DNA of 64,000 nt from the NCBI RefSeq assembly GCF_022965805.1, contig NC_133117.1, positions 13,416,183 to 13,480,182 on the forward strand. Direction: 5' to 3'. A model generated the notes under the pieces. It was not told where the DNA came from. It searched no databases and was given only the letters and a program-made list of their open reading frames with translations. Below, one piece after another: positions 44,040 through 55,017 of this stretch. This DNA is from Primulina eburnea. Taxonomy: Eukaryota; Streptophyta; Magnoliopsida; Lamiales; Gesneriaceae. A program made the translations under genes and the position numbers. How positions within the stretch are numbered: the stretch's first letter is position 1; every line of letters starts with the position of its first letter.

Positions 44040-46763
44040 CATATATTACTAGTTGAGAATCTGAAGTTAACTTGATTAGTATTGGTTAGTTGTGCGACAA
44101 TGGATTCTCAGTTCAATTTGATAAACATTCTTGTTCAATCAAGAACTCAACTGATGAGGTCATCCTAACTGGTAATCGTTGTAGAAACACTTATAAAGTC
44201 CGTTGGAATGATCAACCTTGTGCACCAGTTTGTTTCATTGCTTCCAAATCTTCCAAAAACTGGTTGTGGCATGAGAGGTTGAACACTCTAAACTTTCAAT
44301 CTATTGCTTATCTGAGTAATCATGATCTTGTAACTGGTTTGTCCAAAATAAATTTTTCAAAAGACATTTTTTTCAGAATGTCAGTTTGGTAAGCAAGTAA
44401 GATCTTCATTCAAAAACAAGGGTTTTAAATCATCCTCCCGATGCTTATAACTTTAAATATGGATCTTTTTGGTCCAATACCAGTCATAAGTTTAGGGGGA
44501 ATGAAATATACCTTAGTAGTTGTGTATGATTTTTCAAGATTTACTTGGATCATATTTATCAAATCCAAATACCAAACTGCTGCACAACTGATTAAACTCT
44601 TTAAAAGATTATTAAATGAAAAATCAATTGGGATTGACCGAAAAGGTCTGATAGAGGGACTGAATTCATCAATCAAACTCTTGCAACGTTTTTAGAGAAT
44701 ACTGGGATCAAGCATGAGCTCTCAGCAGCTAGAACTCTTCAACAAAAGGTTGTGGCTGAGAGAAGAGATTAGACTCTTAAAGAAGCTTCTAGAACAATGC
44801 TCGCTGATTCTGGTATTTCTCAAAGATTTTGGGCAGAAGCAGTAAATACTGCATGTTACACTCAAAACAGATCAATGATTAAAAAGAATCATGTGAAAAC
44901 ACCATATGAGATTTGGCATGGACGAAAAAGTAAGGTTTCATATTTCAAAATATTCGGCTGCAGATGTTTTATTCTTGATAATGGCAAAAATCAGTTAAAA
45001 GCTTTTGATATCAGAGGGAATATTTCTTAGATATTCATCTGTTAGTGATGTTTATAGAGTCTTCAACAAGAACACTTTAAATGTTGAAGAGTCAATTCAT
45101 CTTGTGTTCGATGAATCTATGCTAACCAATAAGCCAACTGATCCAGATGAGCTAGTTGATCAATTTATAGATATCAATTTGGAGGATGATAATTAAGAAA
45201 AGAATTATATCAATCAAAACATCCTTCAAACACCTGAACCAGAAGTAATAGATCAATCAGTTGAACATGAAGCTATTCCTGATAATCAGTTGCTGGAGCC
45301 TATTGGTAATATTCAGTTACCAACTGATACAGCTCCAACTGAAACCGAAACTGAAAACATTCAATTACCGACTAAAGTTGGTGCTGATATGGACACAACA
45401 AATACTGAGCTTAGATTGAAGAAATCACATCCTCCAGAATTGGTAATTGGTAACCCGTCTGATCCAGTAAGAACTAGAAATCAAATTTTTAATTTATTTA
45501 TTCATTCTGCTTTTGTTTCACAACTGGAACAAAGAAAACTGATGAAGCTCTTGCTGATCCTAACTTGATAAATGCAATGCAAGAGGAGTTAAATCAGTTT
45601 ACCCATAACAATGTCTGGAACTTAGTTCCAAGACTTGTTTGTAATACTATTACAGGTACAACATGGGTATTCAGAAACAAACTGAATGAGGATGGTACAG
45701 TTGCTCACAAGAAAGTAAGATTGGTAGCACAAGGATATAGTAAGAGGAAGGAATTGACTACGATGTAATGTATTCACCAGTTGCAATACCATGTTCAAAT
45801 TTTCCAAAAATGATCATATTTTACTGGTACAAATTTATGTTGATGATATTATATTTGGATCAACTAACCTCAAATTATGTGAAAAGTTTGTAAGTTAATG
45901 CAGAACAAATTTAAGATGAGTATGATGGGTGAAATGACATTATTTCTCGGTCTGCAAGTGAAGCAACTGAAGACTGGTATTTTTATCAATCAGACTAAAT
46001 ATACGAAGGAGTTGCTGAAGAAATTTGGCATGGAAAAATGTTCCGCTGCAAGTACACTCACGAGTTCATCAGTCAAACTAGACAATGATCAAGGGGAATA
46101 TCAGTTGAGACGACACTTTACAGAGGTTTAATAGGTTCATTGTTGTACCTAACTGCTAGTCGTCCTGATATTATATTTGCTATCTGCATGTGTGCTAGAT
46201 TTCAAGGAAATCCTAAACAGTCACATTTTTCTGCTGCCAAACGAATTTTAAAATACCTTAAAGGTACGCAAAATGTTGGTTTATAGTATGCTAAAGACTC
46301 TTCCTTCAATTTAGTTGGATATTCAGATGCATATTATACAGGATGTAAGCTAGATCGTAAAAGGTACTAGTATATCATGTTAGTTCCTAGGAGACAGACT
46401 GATCTCATGGTTTAGTAAGAAGCAAACATCCATAGCTACTTCCACAACCTAAGCAGAATACCTTGCCGCTGGAAGCTGCTGTGCCCAACTGCTCTGGATT
46501 CAGCAACAACTGAAGGATTATGGGGTTGATGCTAAAGAATCGCCAATATTTTGCGACAACACGAGCACAATTGAGATCACTTACAATCCAGTTCTTCACT
46601 CAAGGACCAAGCACATTTTTTTCAAGCATCATTTCATCGGACATCATGCTCTAAAGAAAGCTATCAGACTGGAATATGTTCCAACTGAACAACAAGCTGC
46701 AGACATCTTCACCAAACCACTACCAGAGACTAAGTTTTCTCACTTTCAAAAATACTTGGCTTA
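44040..46763 (+). pseudogene. Copia F pol: integrase, RT, RNase H (broken)
   Basis: Pre-integrase: CDNGFSVQFDKHSC and WLWHERLNTLNFQSI. Integrase core: MDLFGPIPVISLGG, TLVVVYDFSRFTW, then in another frame DRGTEFIN, KHELSAART and EASRTMLADSGISQRFWAEA. RT: NAMQEELNQFTHNNVWNLVP, TTWVFRNKLNEDG, LVAQGYSK, then a deletion straight to QIYVDDIIFGST (about 45825-45870), so the palm is incomplete. Thumb: FLGLQVKQLKTGIFINQTKY. RNase H: SLLYLTASRPDIIFAI, HFSAAKRILKYLKGT, and after further shifts TEAEYLAAGSCCAQLLWI, HSRTKHI and EQQAADIFTKPLPE, ending KYLA at 46763. Enough lesions to exclude activity. Protease is absent, lost at J. Confidence 0.88.
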
Positions 46764-47076
46764 ATTGAGTTAACTTAATCATATCATTGTTATTATCATT
46801 TTGTTTATTTCCAGTTATAACTGATCAGTTAATCTTCTATCGAGTGGTAACTGCTCAGTTAGTTAAATGTGAATGAATAACATTTCAATTTGTCATTATT
46901 AGTCAGTGTTACTCGTTTGCCATCAGTTTGATTGTAGAAATATAAAAAGACAACGATAATCTAAATAAACCTTTATTTAAAAAAGAGGAGCATACATTGA
47001 TAATTTCTTTTTTCACCGCAGACCTCCACGAGGATAACCAAGTGGTTAATCCCCCAGCAGAAGTCTTTAGGAAGCC

Positions 47077-47388
47077 CTATGAAATAGAAATCTTTTTCAG
47101 AGTCCTCCTTTCCTTGATAAGCATCAAAAGGTAGACACTTTCATCAGTGAAGATGTCCACCTCATCAGCAATGCGATGGTGCCGCTGATACTTTCTCATC
47201 GTTGCTACCCTTTTGGGGGTAGCAACTAATCCTCCCTGCTGGAAGGATTGATATTCTTGAAGCTTCATCCAGAAATGAAAAATCTTTTCAAAAACATCAT
47301 TTTCCATTACTGGCTTCCTTGATTCCACAGCTGATTGCATAAATTTTTCTTCCATGTCTGGACATTTTGAACTACTTTCTCCAGTCAT
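47077..47388 (-). CDS. Antisense 103-residue ORF downstream of copia pol
   Basis: Unknown protein, antisense to the element, in the long 3' part of copia F. The ATG at 47388 starts MTGESSSKCPDMEEKFMQS. It is mixed and charged, with a likely helical middle (ENDVFEKIFHFWMKLQEYQS) and a basic stretch (KRVATMRKYQRHHR). No domain recognised and no signal peptide or membrane segment. A TATAAATAG on the same strand (47441-47449) lies 53 bases upstream, so it may be transcribed separately. It is divergent from the ORF at 48020. An intact ORF in an element whose pol is dead is unusual. It could also be a captured gene fragment. Confidence 0.5.
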   Translation of the reverse strand: MTGESSSKCPDMEEKFMQSAVESRKPVMENDVFEKIFHFWMKLQEYQSFQQGGLVATPKRVATMRKYQRHHRIADEVDIFTDESVYLLMLIKERRTLKKISIS

Positions 47389-47440
47389 TTTCTTTTACCG
47401 ATATCTACTTGCAAATAAGTAGTGATTAACCATGTTATTC

Positions 47441-47449
47441 CTATTTATA
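47441..47449 (-). promoter_or_regulatory. TATA box upstream of the antisense ORF
   Basis: The minus strand reads GGCTATAAATAGGAA. With a start about 30 bases downstream (near 47412) the leader to the ATG at 47388 would be about 24 nt. Only sequence evidence. Confidence 0.5.
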
Positions 47450-48019
47450 GCCAAGGCTCAAGGCAACTGAAGAGACGCAATCATTATACTGGACGATTCA
47501 TCTTCTACGCATAAGATTTTTTTCTTTGATTACACGTCATTTTAACCGTCATTTAAATTTTCAGAATATAAACTATGCATTTATTAAGGATGAATATCTG
47601 AATTAATCTGTTAACTGAGAAGAAAAACAATCAGATGGTCTTCAGCTGAGGTTACTTAGCCCACAACTGATCACTCAGTTGTTGCCCCAACTGATCTTCT
47701 CCAGTACGTTAACTGATTAATCAGAAATGATTCCATATTAATTGATGTGACTGATTATTTACGCATTAATTATTGTTTTTCAATGAATAGTGTTTTAAAA
47801 CGTGGCCTTACGTAAACCATTTAAATTTTCACACACGTTTCAACACACGAACACACGTTTTGGTCAAAATTTCCTGGACTGACACGTGTCCAAATAATTC
47901 AAATAGTCACGTACATATGTACTATACCCGCTCTGTTTCAGTTTCCCTTTACGCTAACTTCGAATTACAGAACAAATTCAAAACTCTAAGCATTCCTTCT
48001 CGTATAAATCAGATTATCA

Positions 48020-48631
48020 ATGGCAAATCAAGGACCTGCTCATATCCTGAATGCTATGGCCATCAACATTACCTCAATCATGACTGTTCCAGATGAAACC
48101 GTGACGAACATATTAAACAAACTGGAAGCAGTTGGTTTGAAATCATTTTTAAGATTATCTTCCCAAGAGATATATCCCAAGGATATCCAAGATCTTTACT
48201 CTAATGGTTATATCACTACCACCGGAGACATCGCTACTACTGTCAATGGTCAGCTACTGATCATTGATGAGAACTATTTCGGCAACCTATTTCAGCTGCC
48301 TTCCGAAGTGCTAGCACATATCTCGGAAGTAAAAACATCGGATGTTGTTGAAATGCAAACCCTACTCTCTGCTGATGGACGGACAATCAAAGTTTCCGAT
48401 CTAAATAAGGAGCTCAAGCCAGAAGTTCAGTTACTAGCTGATATTGTAGCCAAGGGACTGTTAGCAAAGGCAGGATCCTTTGCTGATGACTGCCATAGTG
48501 GCAGAAAGACGACTGAACTAGAAAAATATCATATTCAACATTCTGAGAAATATGTTTCAGTCGTCAAAACAATCAAAATGCTATGCAGTGAAGCTCGGCT
48601 AGTTGCTGAAAGTCAAAGGGTTGGTGAATGA
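48020..48631 (+). CDS. Extra sense ORF of copia F (plant transposon-protein-like)
   Basis: 204 codons from ATG 48020 (MANQGPAHILNAMAINIT). Readable blocks are NILNKLEAVGLKSFL, DLYSNGYITTTGDIATTVNG, FQLPSEVLAHISEV and ELKPEVQLLADIVAKGLLAK followed by AGSFAD. The layout recalls the putative plant transposon protein domain found in ORFs next to plant retroelements, especially in Lamiales, as far as I remember. Function unknown. The stop at 48629-48631 follows a likely frameshift: in the neighbouring frame the sequence continues with NTKTVQPPKPKFDMSPEKFL up to about 48770, so the original protein was longer. Upstream, an ACACGTGTCC G-box-like site (47882-47891) lies in the shared divergent region. 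Confidence 0.55.
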   Translation: MANQGPAHILNAMAINITSIMTVPDETVTNILNKLEAVGLKSFLRLSSQEIYPKDIQDLYSNGYITTTGDIATTVNGQLLIIDENYFGNLFQLPSEVLAHISEVKTSDVVEMQTLLSADGRTIKVSDLNKELKPEVQLLADIVAKGLLAKAGSFADDCHSGRKTTELEKYHIQHSEKYVSVVKTIKMLCSEARLVAESQRVGE

Positions 48632-48826
48632 TGATTCTGAAAGATCATCCAAGATCAAGATCTTCAATACCAAAACTGTCCAGCCACCAAAGCCCAAATT
48701 TGACATGTCTCCTGAGAAATTTTTGAAAGTAAAGAAGGAAATTGGGACGCAAGAGGCTTCCAAATCAATCTAGAAAACCTTGAAAACAATCAGGAAGAAG
48801 ATAATCAATAGAAAACTGATTGCCAG

Positions 48827-50732
48827 TGTAATGTCCGAGATTTTTTCTTGTTAATCCGATATTATTGATTTATAAATTGATGTGATTATGAAAGGAATAG
48901 ACCGAGAAAGAAAAGAGGATGAATGTTATATGTGAGAGGACAGAAGGCCTTTCGCATATGCGTGGAGAGGCGCGCATATGCGCGAGCAAGGCAGTAAACC
49001 TCGCGCATATGCGCGAGACAAGGCGCGCATATGCGCGAGCATGTCAAATTCTCATGTGTCGAGATAGTAGGTCTCACGCATATACGCAGGGACAGGGCGT
49101 ACATATGCGCGAGCAGATGAATTCTGTTGCACCTAGACAGTAGGTCTCGCGCATATGCGCCGATGATAGTCGTGCATATGCGCGAGACGTGCAGTATGAA
49201 TATCAAGCCACATATCTTCTCATGCATATTTATATGTAAAATTCTTCATTTCCCCTTCAGTATGAACAATAAGAAATCGAGAATTCATGGGAAATCCTCA
49301 AGGCTTCTTCAGGGATTAAGATTTTGACTTTATAAGATCCAGCCGTCTGATTTTCGATCTTTGAATAGTTTCATGCTTCTCCTCTCAAGAGCTTCATAAG
49401 GACGTAAGTTTTATTACTTTTCAGCATGGTTTGAAAATTTATTGTTGAAGGAATCATGATTTGAGTTATATTATGTGTTCCTGAGATTGTGATAATCGTA
49501 TAATCATAACCGGATCAAAGAAGGGATACCGCATGAAATTGTTATCATTTTCATATTGATTTGATTGAGATTATACTGATTTTGAGAATATCAAATTGTG
49601 TTTGTTATCGATTATGAGATATGATTTGTATCTGTCGATGTTGAGTTGCCGGGATATATCGAGATTGAGATGTTATGCCGTCGAAACAGAATAGATTGAG
49701 TTCTGATCATATCCAGTATTGATTTGAGTTGTATATTGATGTTGTACTTCTCGAATGTTATTCCAGATTGGTGTTGAAGGCTTCAAAGACAGAACAAGGC
49801 CGAACCCCGACGAAAAGAAAGATATAAATCAATGTTAACCGATAGATACAACTCGAGTAAGAAATAACTTGAGTTTCCCAAAACCACATACTTATTTGTT
49901 ATTATTTTAATACATTTGTATCCTTTGAATGTATATGCTTATTCTAATGATTTATAGAAAAGCGGAGAAAAGAAGATAGATATTGAGAAAGAGTCTTGGG
50001 CAGATGTGCCTAGTCTTTGGCAGAGGTGCCAAGTCACTGGACATTTGGTTTATATCGATGTGCTTAGGAGTAGATCGACTCCTATTGTAGAGATTCGATA
50101 TATTGTACCAAATTTTGGGAATAAGAACGTACCACCATCTAGATGGGTGATTTGATGGGAGACTGTTGCATTCTTGTTCAAACCGGGATCCTTAGACTAG
50201 ATGAGAGTCGAGTCAGAGATTAAGAGTTAAAGAGTCTGATTTACAGTTTTAGATCGACTCATGTTTTCAGATTATGATACATGCTATTGATAATTGTTCT
50301 ATTTTTTTGTATATGCTTTTATATGAAATGCATGTATACGTTTTTTATAGTGGGAATTATATTCTCACCGGAGTTAACCAGTTGTTGTTGTGTTTGTATG
50401 TGTGCATGACAACAGGTATGATAAGATCAGGGTCGAGAAGAGGATGAGAGATCAAGATTAGAGTGGAGATCCGGACCTAGAAGTAGAATTGGCTTTCAAC
50501 ACTTGATGTATAGTTGTTGAACCCTAGTTTGATATGAATGTATTTTGTACGAGAATTGTACTTTTGATCTTGATGTTTATATAAGATGATGCATAATTTG
50601 TTATAGTAATTTTTACACTTGATTATAAGTGTTCAATTCCTTTTAAAAAAATTTTTTAGACCCAGTACAATTAATTGTTCCACTTAATCCCAAAGAGGAT
50701 TTAAGAAGAAGAATTAGGTTCGGGTCCCCACA
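48827..50732 (+). repeat. Element H 5' LTR
   Basis: 1,906 bp, TGTAATGTCC…GTCCCCACA. Contains the GCGCATATGCGC array (48955-49192) and the TCACCGGAGTTAACC…TGTTGT block near 50364 shared with A, K and L. Confidence 0.9.
48955..49192. repeat. GCGCATATGCGC palindrome array, H 5' LTR
   Basis: Eight exact or near copies of the palindrome, often as CTCGCGCATATGCGCGAG (18 bp, self-complementary), spaced about 20-50 bp apart. Repeated with other point changes at 55140-55382 in the 3' LTR. Confidence 0.88.
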
Positions 50733-50737
50733 CCAAG

Positions 50738-50750
50738 TGGTATCAGAGCA
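50738..50750 (+). other. Element H primer-binding site
   Basis: TGGTATCAGAGCA, five bases after the 5' LTR, complementary to initiator Met tRNA. Confidence 0.92.
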
Positions 50751-50995
50751 GTAGGTTCCTTAGACTGAGATAGATGAGAGTGAGTGGGGTAGATTGAGTT
50801 TTATTTCCTTGCTTTTGTGGTGCTAGCATGTTTTACTGCTTTTTAAATTACATGTTACCTTATTATCAGATTTGATTGGAAACATGTATGACTTGAGAAT
50901 GAATCAGAACTGATTAGTGATCAGCAGTAAGATGATCAGAGGAGGACTGAAACAGATTTGTTAGACTGGATTGCTAATCATTTTGATAATCAGAT

Positions 50996-51570
50996 ATGCC
51001 TCCTCGAAGAATCCCAGAACAGGGTAGTACCTACAATAATCCGATGGATGTTACAGCGTCACCTATGGAAACACTGTGGAAGATATTTCAGTCGTTTAAA
51101 CCGCCGACTCTAAAAGGCACTGAAAATTCTGTTGACTGTGAGAGTGGCAGTAGTAGCAGTGGGAAGAAAGATCATTTGAAAGCCAGATGAAAACAGTTTA
51201 AAAAGTCTGGTAGTAGTTCATCTAGCTCCAGTGGTTCACGCCATAGCCAGAGTTATACAGGGATCTATTGCAGAACATGTGGCGGAAGACAAGGAGTGTT
51301 TGGTAGTTGCAACATTTGCAGACATCAGGGATACTTTGCCAGAGTTTGTCCACAGCGAGGTTCTCAATGATCCCAGGAACGGAATCATCTGGATCAGTGG
51401 CTCAGACTCATAGACGATCATCTGTTGTTCACTCTTTCCAGCCAGCACCTACCCAGTCACAGCCGAGGCCAGGAGGAAGCCAGACTGTTAGCCAGCCTCC
51501 GAGATAGCAGGCTAGAGTATTTGCACTGACTGAGGAACAGGCACAGGAAGCACCAGATGATGTTGTTGCA
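50996..51570 (+). pseudogene. Element H gag (large internal deletion)
   Basis: ATG at 50996 (MPPRRIPEQGST, METLWKIFQSFKPPTLKG) as in K and L. After VDCES (51145) the whole capsid core is missing and the frame jumps to the Ser/Lys-rich linker (GSSSSGKKDHLKAR). A stop follows at 51188-51190. A zinc knuckle remnant is readable (CNICRHQGYFARVCPQRG, about 51315-51365). The Gln/Pro-rich end reaches DDVVAG at about 51570. Non-functional. Confidence 0.87.
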
Positions 51571-53560
51571 GGTCACTGTTCTTTTTTTGGTTACCCTAAT
51601 TATGTTTTGATTGATACGGGTGTATCTCATACTTTTATTTCTGAGCGATTTTCAATGATACATGCTTTGCCTGTTGAGTCATTATCTGCTGTAGTATCTG
51701 TCTCTTCACCTTTGGGGAGAGGTCTGATATCTGTGAATTCTGTTAAACATTGTATGCTGCAGCATGATGGTAATAAGATTGAGTTAGATTGTATTGTACT
51801 CGATTTGTCTGATTTTTACTACATTATCGGTATCGATATGCTGAACAAGTACAGAGCTGCCGTAGATTGTTTCCAAAAAATTGTAAGATTCAGACCTGAT
51901 ATGGCTGATGAATGGATATTTTATTGTAAGGGCTCCAGATCGCGAATTCCTTTGATATCTGCTTTGTCAATGACTCGATTATTACAGAAAGGAGCAGAGG
52001 ATTCCTTGTGTATTTAGTAGACGTACTGAAATCGATCCCTTCATTGGCAGATTTTTCAGTGGTATGTGAGTTTGCTGATGTCTTTCAAGATGAGATTCCA
52101 GGTTTACCTCCAGTTCGAGAGATAGAGTTCAGAATTGAATTGATACCAGGTATTGTACCTATTTCAAAAACTCGATACAAAATGGCACCGATTGAATTAA
52201 AAGAATTGAAAGATCAGTTAGAGGATTTACTGGCCAAGGGTTGGGTGCTCCAGTATTGTTTGTCAAAAAGAAAGATGGTTCAATGAGAGACTCTGATTAT
52301 CGGCAATTGAAAAAAGCTACGGTAAAGAATAAATACCATTTGCCGCATATCGTTGATTTATTTGATCAGTTGCAGGGTTCTTTTGTTTATTCTAAGATTG
52401 ATTTGAGAGCTGGATATCATCAGCTGAGAGTCAGAAATTCTGATATATCGAAGATAGCTTTCAGAACCAGGTATTGCCACTACGAGCTGTATTTATGGGT
52501 TTGATGAACCGTATATTTCAGAAATATCTTGATGACTTTGTGATTATCTTTATCGATGATATTCTGATTTATTCAAATAATATGACTGATCATGCTGAGA
52601 ATTTGAGAACTGTATTGAAAACACTGAGACTGAAAAACTGTATGCAAAGCTGTCGAAATGTGAGTTTTGTCTGAGACATGTTATGTTGTTGGGACACATT
52701 ATATCTGGAGATGGTATTTCCGTCGATCCTAGCAAAGCTGAGGCTATGATCAATTTGTCTAGACTGACATCAGTGTCAGAGATACGCAGTTTTATTGATT
52801 TAGCAGGCTATTATCGTCGATTCATCAAAGATTTTTCGAGTATTGCTAAACCGATTACTCAGTTGACTCAGAAGAATACTCCTTTTGTTTGGTCAGAGGC
52901 ATGTGAATCCAGTTTTCTTGAGATCGTCGATTCATCAAAGATTTTTCGATTATTGCTAAATCGATTACTCAGTTGACTCAGAATAATATTCCTTTTGTTT
53001 GGTCAGAGGCATGTGAATCCAGTTTTCTTGAGCTGAAGAAATGATTAACCAGTGCTCCAGTGTTGACTATCCCGTCAGGTACTGGTGATTTTATTGTTTA
53101 TTTTGATGCTTCTCACAGAGGATTAGGTTGTGTTCTGTGTAGCGAGGACATGTGATTTCTTATGCCTCGAGACAATTAAAGCCGCATGAAACTCATTACT
53201 CGATTCATGATCTTGAATTGACTGCTATCGTGTTTGCATTAAAGATTTTGCGACACTATCTGTACGATGAGAAGTTTGAGATTTATTCTGATCACAAGAG
53301 TCTGAAATACCTATTTTCATAGTCAGAATTGAATATGAGGCAACGAAGATGGCTTGATTTATTGAAAGATTTTGATTGTGAAATCAAATACTACTCGAGA
53401 AAGTCAAATGCAGCAGCTGATGCACTGAGTCGACAGGAATGTTCTTTATCCTTATCGGCAATTGGTGTTTCAAATTTGATTGAAGATTGCTGTTTGTCTG
53501 GATTAGTATTTGAAACAGAGTGTAAACCATTGAGACTCTATGTTGTTCAAGTTGAACCAT
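51571..53560 (+). pseudogene. Element H protease, RT and RNase H (broken)
   Basis: Protease: LIDTGVSHTFISERF, YIIGIDMLNKYRAAVD, open from 51607 to about 52017. [34 protein letters not shown], then an in-frame-shifting loss before [27 protein letters not shown] is kept, the PFGLTNAP motif is missing, [12 protein letters not shown] (catalytic) is present, and after further shifts LLGHIISGDG. A 110-bp tandem duplication (52813-53032) shifts the frame. RNase H: MRQRRWLDLLKDFDCEIKYY and NAAADALSRQ. Compared with A and K, much more of the protein is readable. Confidence 0.87.
52813..53032 (+). repeat. 110-bp tandem duplication within element H RT
   Basis: 52813-52922 and 52923-53032 are copies (ATCGTCGATTCATCAAAGAT and following) with about four differences. 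As 110 is not a multiple of three, it breaks the frame. It arose after the element was formed and has since diverged. Confidence 0.92.
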
Positions 53561-53639
53561 AGCTACTTTTGAGAATTAAAGAAGCTCAAAATTTGATCAG
53601 AATATTCAGAACTCGATTTTGATGGACAGAGTAGGACAT

Positions 53640-54910
53640 CGATCAGAGTATCAGGTTTGTGAGAATGTATTATATGTGAATAATCGTTTAATTGTACCGG
53701 ATGTTTCAGACTCGAAACAACAGATTTGTCAGAAGCACACAGTAGTCAATTTAGCATTTATCCTGGTGGCAGAAAGATGTATAATGATTTGAAGAAACAG
53801 TTTTGGTGGAAACAGATGAAAGCAAATATTGCAGATTTTGAATCCAAATGTCTGAATTGCCAACAGGTGAAAGCCGAAAGAAAGAAACCAGGAGGTCTGT
53901 TGCATAGCTTATCTATTCCTGAATGGAAATGGGATCACATTTCCATGGATTTTGTGACGAAACTACCACGATCCTCCCGAGGTTGCGATGCGATTTGAGT
54001 CGTGATTGACAGATTGAACAAATCATGATGTTTTATTCCGTACAAGATGACGTACAGACATGACAAATGGCAGAGATTTATGTCAGAGAAGTGGTCAGAT
54101 TGCATGAGTGCCGAAGTCGATTGTATCCGATCGCGATCCTCGGTTTACTTCGCACTTTTGGCACAGTTTGCAACAAGCTCTAGGTACAAAATTACATCTT
54201 AATACCGCATATCATCCTCAGACTGAAGGACTGTCAGAGTGGACTATCCAGACATTGGAGGATATGCTTAGAGCTATAGTGCTAGATTTTGGCACTAGTT
54301 GGCAAGATTCTTTGTCACTTTGTGAATTTTCGTATAACCATAGCTATCAGACGAGTATAGATATGGCTCTGTTTGAAGAATTGTACGGTAAGAAGTGCAG
54401 ATCTCCTCTTTACTGGGATGATATCTCTGAGGTACCTGAACTTGGGCCTGATATGATTCGAGATATGACTGAGAAAGTGAAACTGATTCAGCAAAGAATG
54501 AAGACAGCTCAGGATAGACAGGCCAAATATGCCAATATTCGACGACGACCGTCGGTATTTGAGGCAGGAGACAGAGTATTTCTGAAGATTTCTCCTTTCA
54601 GAGGTGTTGTCAGATTTGGCAAGAAAATAAAATTGTCTCCACGATATATCGGTCCGTATGAGATTCTCGAGAAGATAGTTGATCGTGCCTATCAAGTTGT
54701 ATTTTCCTGATGCATCTCATACTCTTCAGCCAGACGAGGCCGAATTTGATGAGACTTTGAGTTATTTTGAAAAACCGATTCAAATTCTTGATCGTAAGGA
54801 AAAACAGCTCAGAACAAGGACTATTCCGCTTGTGATAGTTCAGTGGAGTCGTCATGGCATTGAAGAAGCTACTTGAGAAACTGAATCAGACATGAGACAG
54901 AAATTCTCAA
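53640..54910 (+). pseudogene. Element H integrase with chromodomain-like tail (broken)
   Basis: HHCC region: EAHSSQFSIYPGGRKMYNDL and CLNCQQVKAERKKPGG (53726-53900). Core: HISMDFVTKLPRSSRG, then stops near 53998. It is open again from 54108 with [27 protein letters not shown] and TIQTLEDMLRA (Asp and Glu of the catalytic triad kept). GPY/F: LSPRYIGPYEILEK. After a frameshift the chromodomain-like end reads EKPIQILDRKEKQLRT and VQWSRHGIEEAT, with a TGA where Trp is expected. Same architecture as in B; this copy is inactive. Confidence 0.87.
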
Positions 54911-55005
54911 AATTATTTCACTGATGTGAGTTTTATATTTAGCGTCTGTTATACATTTATATATGTGATTTGATTTCCTGCGATTTCGAGGACGAAACAG
55001 ATCTT

Positions 55006-55017
55006 AGAGGGGGGAAT
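55006..55017 (+). other. Element H polypurine tract
   Basis: AGAGGGGGGAAT directly before the 3' LTR, preceded by TTTCGAGGACGAAAC. Confidence 0.85.

Larger units (their letters stand above)
28514..48826 (+). mobile_element. Ty1/copia element F (5' LTR to extra ORFs; split by G/K, J and H)
   Basis: Copia order is visible: LTR (28514-29521), PBS, gag (29582-30651), then after insertions INT-RT-RNase H (44040-46763), an antisense ORF (47077-47388) and a sense ORF (48020-48631). The 3' LTR is not in the window because H is inserted at 48827. It is itself inserted in the CACTA remnant. Its TSD cannot be checked without the right end. All its main genes carry lesions, so it is old. Confidence 0.85.

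Noticed and set aside
47077..48631. Extra ORFs of copia F as an envelope-like gene
   Set aside because: No signal peptide, no transmembrane segment and no env-like motif; one ORF is antisense.
48955..49192. CRISPR-like look of regularly repeated palindromes with short spacers
   Set aside because: Spacers are similar rather than unique, spacing is irregular, and the setting is a plant LTR with no cas genes.
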